Of a DNA stretch of 5,467 nucleotides, positions 5,464 to 5,467 are shown one piece after another (positions within the stretch are counted from its first letter, which is position 1; the number at the start of each line of letters is the position of its first letter). Both the position numbers and the translations under genes were made by a program. The stretch lies in assembly GCA_964533785.1 (NCBI GenBank), contig CAZHNG010000420.1:1-5467 (forward strand). The letters run 5' to 3'. The notes under the pieces are model-generated. The model was not told the origin of the DNA, ran no database searches, and was given only the letters and a program-made list of their open reading frames with translations. Origin of the DNA: JANQRV01 sp964533785 (lineage in GTDB: Bacteria; Bacteroidota; Bacteroidia; Chitinophagales; Saprospiraceae).

Positions 5464-5467
5464 AATT

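Overview
The window looks like a stretch of Bacteroidota chromosome. Its composition is moderately AT-rich. The promoter-like sites upstream of genes follow the Bacteroidota pattern (a TTG/TTTG box, 18-21 bp, then TAnnTTTG). Most starts lack a clear Shine-Dalgarno sequence. The proteins (a DUF4403 lipoprotein, a DUF4230-like protein, and RecF followed by a short DUF721 protein) are typical of that phylum. I cannot place it more finely from sequence alone; a Saprospiria-like relative is only a guess.

Layout. Positions 1-280 hold no protein gene but are dense in signals: an intrinsic terminator at 50-86, probably for a gene left of the window; a promoter-like site at 144-175; a second strong terminator at 219-250; and another promoter-like site at 228-260 that overlaps that terminator. 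Together they suggest a short (about 65-70 nt) RNA, followed by an independently promoted lipoprotein gene. The DUF4403-family lipoprotein occupies 281-1636. A 312-bp gap (1637-1948) ends in a promoter for a membrane-anchored protein with a DUF4230-like C-terminal region (1949-3181). recF follows after 41 bp (3223-4332), then a small hairpin terminator, then the DUF721/DciA-like gene (4488-4778).

A 32-nt near-perfect hairpin at 4821-4852 lies between the converging DUF721 gene and a minus-strand four-helix membrane protein gene (4939-5394). Upstream of that last gene there is a 14-bp-period direct repeat (5416-5463) that could be an operator or the edge of a longer repeat.

How the genes work together. 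RecF (loading of recombinase at gaps, ssDNA repair) and the DUF721/DciA-like protein (replicative helicase loading, inferred from the family) form a replication/repair pair that is commonly adjacent in bacteria. The DUF4403 and DUF4230 proteins are envelope proteins of unknown function, and nothing here ties them to DNA metabolism except position. I see no mobile element, CRISPR array, tRNA or rRNA, and no clear new multi-gene system. The most interesting parts are the non-coding ones: the short transcription unit at 144-250, its 13-nt complementarity to sequence upstream of it, and the periodic repeat at the right edge.
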